Below, in pieces: positions 5,285-8,518 of a stretch of 8,518 nt of DNA (the stretch's first letter is position 1; every line of letters begins with the position of its first letter). This stretch comes from FW021-bin31 sp964467635. GTDB lineage: Bacteria > Bacteroidota > Bacteroidia > Chitinophagales > Chitinophagaceae. The translations under genes and the position numbers were made by a program. Under the pieces are notes generated by a model, which saw only the letters and a program-made list of their open reading frames with translations, did no database searches and was not told the DNA's origin. The stretch covers positions 1 through 8,518 of the forward strand of contig CAYXRN010000137.1 in NCBI GenBank assembly GCA_964467635.1. Direction: 5' to 3'.

Positions 5285-6169
5285 TTAGATTACACCTAAT
5301 TGAACTTTTGCTCCCATAATATGATTTTCGTCATTAGTTTCTAATGCGAAATACCCATATGCCAAGGCTGATGCAGAAGCTCGTTCTATAGCTTGTTCAT
5401 AAAGTTGCCCCCAAGTTCTACCACCTTGATTTTCATAAGCTGTAATTAGCTTTCGAAGACTTGCCTCTCCGAAAATAGTTACATGTCCAGAAAAATCATT
5501 CGCTGGATCTCCTAAGTGGGCTGTTGACCAGTCAATAATTCCTGCGACAATACCATCCTGTGAGGTAAGTATGTGTCCTGCATATAAATCACCATGAATA
5601 AACTGTGTAAAATCTGGCCATAGTTTATCGTTATCTAACCATTTTTTATAGCGTAATTCAAGCTCTGAACTTATCCCTATTTCTGATTTTACCGTTTTTA
5701 ATTGATTATCAATCTCTGGTCTTAAATCAGACGGCTTCATAATCTTCAGATGATTTTTAATCACTTCTTCTTCTGTAATATCATGTAACTCTACTAAAGA
5801 TTTCGCTAATGATTGTATATAGTTTGGACTGTCTTTATCCATATTCCAAACCATACCATAAGTTTCCGCATCAACCGTAAGTGCAGGTTTTTCTTTAATT
5901 AGTGGATAGGCTATTAATTTTGGAGATGTAATCTTCCAATCGGGAACTTTAACAGATAGGTGTTTTTTTACAAGATGTAAAATTCTCTTTTCCTTATCTA
6001 TTTGTTCACTCATATCATTCCGCCGAGGAATACGAAGTAACCACCTCTGTCCTTTATTATCTATAGCGAAACCTACCCTAAAGTCGATACCCATTTCATT
6101 AAATCTTATATTTTCTGTTAATAACAGTCCATGCTCTTCTGCAAGTATTTGAATATCCTTGATTGTCAT
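5285..6169 (-). CDS. mph: Macrolide 2'-phosphotransferase, Mph(E)/Mph(G) type
   Basis: Cytoplasmic GTP-dependent kinase that inactivates 14- and 15-membered macrolides by phosphorylating the 2'-OH of the desosamine sugar. It has 294 residues, the length I recall for Mph(E), and large stretches read as Mph(E)-like from memory, including L-L-L-T-E-N-I-R-F-N-E-M-G-I-D-F and the C-terminal G-A-K-V-Q-L-G-V-I. It is clearly not identical to the Mph(E) sequence I recall. The kinase active site is present: I-H-G-D-L-Y-A-G-H (191-199, catalytic Asp194, with His where aminoglycoside kinases have Asn) and I-I-D-W-S-T-A-H (211-218, metal-binding Asp213). M-K-P-S-D-L-R-P-E (144-152) is another family signature. 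It follows mef by 51 bp on the same strand and should share its mRNA. Its base composition looks more AT-rich than the ars genes. The exact mph class needs a database comparison. Confidence 0.93.
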   Translation of the reverse strand: MTIKDIQILAEEHGLLLTENIRFNEMGIDFRVGFAIDNKGQRWLLRIPRRNDMSEQIDKEKRILHLVKKHLSVKVPDWKITSPKLIAYPLIKEKPALTVDAETYGMVWNMDKDSPNYIQSLAKSLVELHDITEEEVIKNHLKIMKPSDLRPEIDNQLKTVKSEIGISSELELRYKKWLDNDKLWPDFTQFIHGDLYAGHILTSQDGIVAGIIDWSTAHLGDPANDFSGHVTIFGEASLRKLITAYENQGGRTWGQLYEQAIERASASALAYGYFALETNDENHIMGAKVQLGVI

Positions 6170-6220
6170 TTTTTTCTATTTTTGCATCTATCCCATTTAA
6201 ACGGTATAGATTATTATAAA

Positions 6221-7498
6221 TTAATTCTTATTAACTAATTGCGATATTTCACCGCTTATAATGTTACTTTTTCCGACATCCCTTTTAGATTTACCAATTT
6301 TCATTAACATAGGCGATAAAAAGGAAACTATTCCAATTAGTATTGTTATCGAACCTGAGAGTAAAAACGAATTTGATATTCCGATTTTTTCAGCTAATGC
6401 ACCAGTAAATAACAAACCTACAACCGATGGTAAAACAGCTAAGCTGTAGTACATAGAAAACACTCTTCCTAACATGTTAGAAGCGATTTCCAATTGTATA
6501 ATCGTTGTAAATGAGGCTGAAAATATTGATAGTGAAATACCAGCCAATATGGTAATTACAGCATATCCTATAAACCATGTGGATGGTAACAAGCCACATA
6601 ATAGAAAAGAAGCTCCTAATAATATATGCATGGAATTAACCATAATGATTTTTTTAGTTTTTATCTTAGCTAAACCTAAAACTGCACCTCCTAATAGCAT
6701 TCCTACAGACCAAGCAATTTCGATCACACTCATTTCCCATTTACCCCCATTGTAATATTCAGTTGTTAATAGAGGAAACATAATTGCAGTTGGCATAATG
6801 AAAAATGTAACCATCATTGCGTATAAGAAAAGTAGAGCTAAACCTCTCTTCGCTAAAACATTCTTGAAACCATCTTTCCAATCTTTCAAAATGTAACTTA
6901 TTGAAAGCTTTGTATTTGTTTTGATGTGAGGAATATGCACAAATACTAAAGATACAATGGCGATAATTGCTCCAAGTATATCTAAGTATAAGACGGTGGA
7001 AATAGACAAGTAAGTGATAGCTAAAGTTCCAATTGCTGGACCAGCTATTCCACTCACCGAATGTATTACTTGATTAATTCCTGCTATCCTAATCAATTCT
7101 TTTTTTGGCACAAGAAGTGGAGCTATAGTCTGTATTGCCGGAGAGTGGAACGCATTTCCAACAGAACGTAAACCCAACATAAGATAAATCCAATTGATAT
7201 TTGCTGTTTCATTTCGTAGAAGAATGCTCATCGTTAATGCGCACAGTGCTAAAAAAATATCAGACATTATTAAGACCTTTTTACGGTTCCATCTATCGAT
7301 AAAGACACCAACAAAAGTCCCTATTATAGCTTGTGGGAGCATTCCTGATATCCCTGCAAAAGCCAATACCTCAGCCGACCTATGCTCTAAACTCAACCAA
7401 ATAATAATTGAAAATTGAACGGCATTGCTGGTCAACATAGATATAAATTGTCCAGACCATATAAATACATAGGTCTGTACCCATTTTCTATTTTCCAT
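6221..7498 (-). CDS. mef: Mef-type macrolide efflux MFS transporter
   Basis: Proton-driven inner-membrane exporter of the major facilitator superfamily: 425 residues with about 12 hydrophobic helices. The N-terminal W-S-G-Q-F-I-S-M-L-T-S (14-24) resembles the W-x-G-Q-x-x-S-L-x-T-S start of Mef proteins. MFS motif A is F-I-D-R-W-N-R-K-K (66-74) between helices 2 and 3. The R-S-V-G-N-A-F-H-S-P-A-I-Q-T-I-A-P-L-L-V-P stretch (about 111-131) closely parallels the one I recall from Mef(A). The C-terminal 25 or so residues are a polar tail. Being paired with mph downstream resembles the mef(C)-mph(G) pair known from aquatic Gammaproteobacteria, so a macrolide substrate is likely although the variant is not identified. 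The gene is preceded by a leader ORF and attenuator. The ATG at 7498 is the first plausible start. Confidence 0.88.
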   Translation of the reverse strand: MENRKWVQTYVFIWSGQFISMLTSNAVQFSIIIWLSLEHRSAEVLAFAGISGMLPQAIIGTFVGVFIDRWNRKKVLIMSDIFLALCALTMSILLRNETANINWIYLMLGLRSVGNAFHSPAIQTIAPLLVPKKELIRIAGINQVIHSVSGIAGPAIGTLAITYLSISTVLYLDILGAIIAIVSLVFVHIPHIKTNTKLSISYILKDWKDGFKNVLAKRGLALLFLYAMMVTFFIMPTAIMFPLLTTEYYNGGKWEMSVIEIAWSVGMLLGGAVLGLAKIKTKKIIMVNSMHILLGASFLLCGLLPSTWFIGYAVITILAGISLSIFSASFTTIIQLEIASNMLGRVFSMYYSLAVLPSVVGLLFTGALAEKIGISNSFLLSGSITILIGIVSFLSPMLMKIGKSKRDVGKSNIISGEISQLVNKN

Positions 7499-7524
7499 GA
7501 AAATTAATGAAATAGTTATACAAC

Positions 7525-7557
7525 AAAAAAAGGAAGAGCAATACGATGATTGTCTTC
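7525..7557 (-). terminator. Leader attenuator (intrinsic terminator) upstream of mef
   Basis: On the minus strand GAAGACAAT (7557-7549) pairs with ATTGCTCTTC (7542-7533), with one bulged C and a 6-nt loop. One C and seven T residues (7531-7525) follow. It points at mef and lies 27 bp before its start codon, so it would stop transcription before the resistance genes unless an alternative fold intervenes. CTTC at 7564-7561, or at 7569-7566, can pair with the GAAG of the 5' arm and could act as antiterminator. Confidence 0.6.
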
Positions 7558-7566
7558 TAAGAAGGG

Positions 7567-7604
7567 AAGTGTACTAAAGTAACACTTGGATTAGTTATTC
7601 CAAG
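7567..7604 (-). promoter_or_regulatory. Mutually exclusive leader hairpins of the mef-mph mRNA
   Basis: Hairpin 1 pairs CTTGGA with TCCAAG (7604-7599 with 7590-7585) around 8 nt. Hairpin 2 pairs AAGTGT with ACACTT (7587-7582 with 7572-7567) around 9 nt. They share bases 7585-7587 and cannot form together. The 5' arm of hairpin 1 is inside the leader-peptide codons Pro12-Trp13-Asn14, so a ribosome halted there would melt hairpin 1 and favour hairpin 2. This is the usual logic of drug-responsive attenuation; how the switch reaches the terminator at 7525-7557 is not clear from pairing alone. Confidence 0.5.
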
Positions 7605-7638
7605 GCTTAGCCATCATTGCTGTATTTGAATAGTTCAT
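7591..7638 (-). CDS. Leader peptide of the mef-mph operon (15 aa)
   Basis: A short ORF, MNYSNTAMMAKPWNN, ends in TAA 92 bp before the mef start codon. Its position between a promoter and overlapping hairpins fits a regulatory leader peptide like those of inducible macrolide-resistance genes. The Lys-Pro-Trp near its end resembles the X-Pro-X context at which macrolide-bound ribosomes often stall. The Pro-Trp-Asn codons form one arm of a leader hairpin. The ATG lies only 4 nt past the -7 box, so the transcript may be leaderless or start at the ATG. I do not recognise this peptide with confidence from any described system. Confidence 0.5.
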   Translation of the reverse strand: MNYSNTAMMAKPWNN

Positions 7639-7642
7639 GGTA

Positions 7643-7673
7643 CAAAGTTATAAAAAATACTGTTCGTTAAAAC
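7643..7673 (-). promoter_or_regulatory. Promoter of the mef-mph unit
   Basis: On the minus strand TAACTTTG (7650-7643) is a perfect match to the Bacteroidota -7 consensus TAnnTTTG. A partial -33 box, GTTT/TTTT, lies 18-19 bp upstream (7673-7669). It lies just past the mobC stop codon and gives a leader of roughly 140 nt before mef. Confidence 0.6.
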
Positions 7674-7703
7674 GTTATGAATAAAAAAGTTCATTCAAAG
7701 TTT

Positions 7704-8518
7704 TTATTTGCTATTCTGGATCAAATGCTGTAAATCGGGGTCGTTCTTAATACGCTCCATTTCGCTTTCTACAATATGCACAATGTCTGCTTTGACCTGC
7801 CTGTAATTGGCTTCAATGACCTGCTTCATATTGTCGTTGCCGTTTTCATCGGCAAAAGATAATATCTGCGGTATCTTCTTATATGCTTTGGTCTCGGCAG
7901 AAACCTTTTCGTTATCCACGACAATTTCAGCATGAAATATTTTCTGCTCGATACGCTCATCAAAGTTATCTGAAACAGACCCTACGAACATTCCCTGTGT
8001 CAAGGTAGATATTTTGGAAGCCGGAATAAGGCTGTCCAATTGGGTGGATATAGAAGTAGATTTGTCATTACGGTTGATAGTCATGCTTTGCCTTTTCTGC
8101 AACACTTTTCCAAAGCGTTCACTTAGATTCTTAGCTGTTTCGCCCACTACCTGACCGGAAAAAATATTACCCACGGTATTTTGGATGACCTTGCTTTCTT
8201 TATCGCCGTAATCCCTTATCAATTGTGAATAGTCTTGAAAGCCCAAACATACCGCAACCTTATTGCTACGTGCCGTTGCGATAAGATTATCCAAACCCCG
8301 AAAATATATCGTAGGCAACTCGTCTATTATAACGGAACTCTTTAACTTATCTTTCTTATTGATGAGTTTTACAATCCTCGAATTGTACAACCCTAAAGCG
8401 GACGAATAGATATTTTGGCGGTCGGGATTATTGCCCACGCACAAGATTTTCGGCTCTTGGGGATTGTTGATGTCCAGTGAAAAATCATCACCCGTCATCA
8501 CCCAATAAAGCTGTGGCG
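7704..8518 (-). CDS. mobC: MobC/TraG-type conjugative coupling protein (C-terminal part)
   Basis: The type IV coupling ATPase of Bacteroidota conjugative elements, an inner-membrane hexamer that passes relaxase-bound DNA to the secretion channel. The frame runs off the right edge, where the preceding in-frame residues P-Q-L-Y-W-V continue the protein. The GTG near 8501 is therefore internal and the N terminus with Walker A is missing. Visible: D-F-S-L-D-I-N-N-P and I-L-C-V-G-N-N-P-D-R, then Walker B V-I-I-D-E-L-P followed by T-I-Y-F-R-G-L-D-N-L-I-A-T-A-R-S-N-K, and a glutamine-containing F-Q-D-Y-S-Q-L segment typical of TraG/VirD4 ATPases. The polar C-terminal tail ends with TAA at 7704. Family members are about 650-700 residues. 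The macrolide cargo begins about 30 bp past its stop. Confidence 0.92.
   Translation of the reverse strand, partial: PQLYWVMTGDDFSLDINNPQEPKILCVGNNPDRQNIYSSALGLYNSRIVKLINKKDKLKSSVIIDELPTIYFRGLDNLIATARSNKVAVCLGFQDYSQLIRDYGDKESKVIQNTVGNIFSGQVVGETAKNLSERFGKVLQKRQSMTINRNDKSTSISTQLDSLIPASKISTLTQGMFVGSVSDNFDERIEQKIFHAEIVVDNEKVSAETKAYKKIPQILSFADENGNDNMKQVIEANYRQVKADIVHIVESEMERIKNDPDLQHLIQNSK

Noticed and set aside
7678..7697. TGAAT/ATTCA hairpin after mobC as terminator
   Set aside because: The stem has five weak base pairs and lacks a T-run after the stem on the minus strand.
8496..8501. GTG/ATG start for the coupling protein inside the window
   Set aside because: The frame stays open upstream and continues with family-like residues (P-Q-L-Y-W-V), so these codons are internal.

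Overview
The window looks like part of an integrative conjugative element (CTnDOT-like conjugative transposon) from a member of the Bacteroidota, probably the Flavobacteriia/Sphingobacteriia side. The basis is an RteC regulator, a MobC/TraG-type coupling protein in the form typical of Bacteroidota elements, promoters that fit the Bacteroidota TTTG / TAnnTTTG pattern, AT-rich sequence and start codons without strong Shine-Dalgarno sequences. The genus cannot be fixed from the window alone. Every complete gene lies on the minus strand.

Left part (1-2923): an apparent 17-codon tail of a plus-strand gene (1-54), a composite intergenic repeat with hairpins (86-266), an intrinsic terminator (269-295), then an arsenic-resistance operon. 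In transcription order the operon is arsR (2542-2874), a DUF6428-type protein with a Cys-Cys tail (2001-2474), a thioredoxin-type arsenate reductase (1369-1986) and an ACR3 arsenite exporter (319-1365). Two nearly identical ArsR operators, one before arsR and one between arsR and the next gene, each cover a promoter -7 box. As(III) should therefore release two transcripts: arsenate is reduced by ArsC and arsenite is exported by ACR3.

Middle part (2973-4335): an IS110-family element with an intact DEDD/Ser transposase and a 350-nt non-coding stretch upstream of it. That stretch encodes, on the transposase strand, two tandem look-alike stem-loops with matching inner hairpins. This is the architecture expected of an IS110 bridge RNA and is the most interesting feature here. 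Next to it lies a repeat carrying a 13-bp perfect inverted repeat, which ends at the stop codon of rteC.

Right part (4336-8518): rteC, then a compact macrolide-resistance unit transcribed right to left. It has a promoter (about 7643-7673), a 15-codon leader peptide (7591-7638), overlapping leader hairpins, an intrinsic attenuator (7525-7557), a Mef-type efflux pump (6221-7498), a macrolide 2'-phosphotransferase of the Mph(E)/Mph(G) type (5285-6169) and a strong terminator (5239-5272). The unit sits between rteC and mobC (7704-8518, running off the right edge), so it reads as cargo in an accessory slot of the element.

Taken together, the segment combines transfer and regulation genes (rteC, mobC) with two resistance modules (arsenic, macrolide) and a transposable element. 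Exact IS and cargo boundaries are not resolved from the sequence alone.
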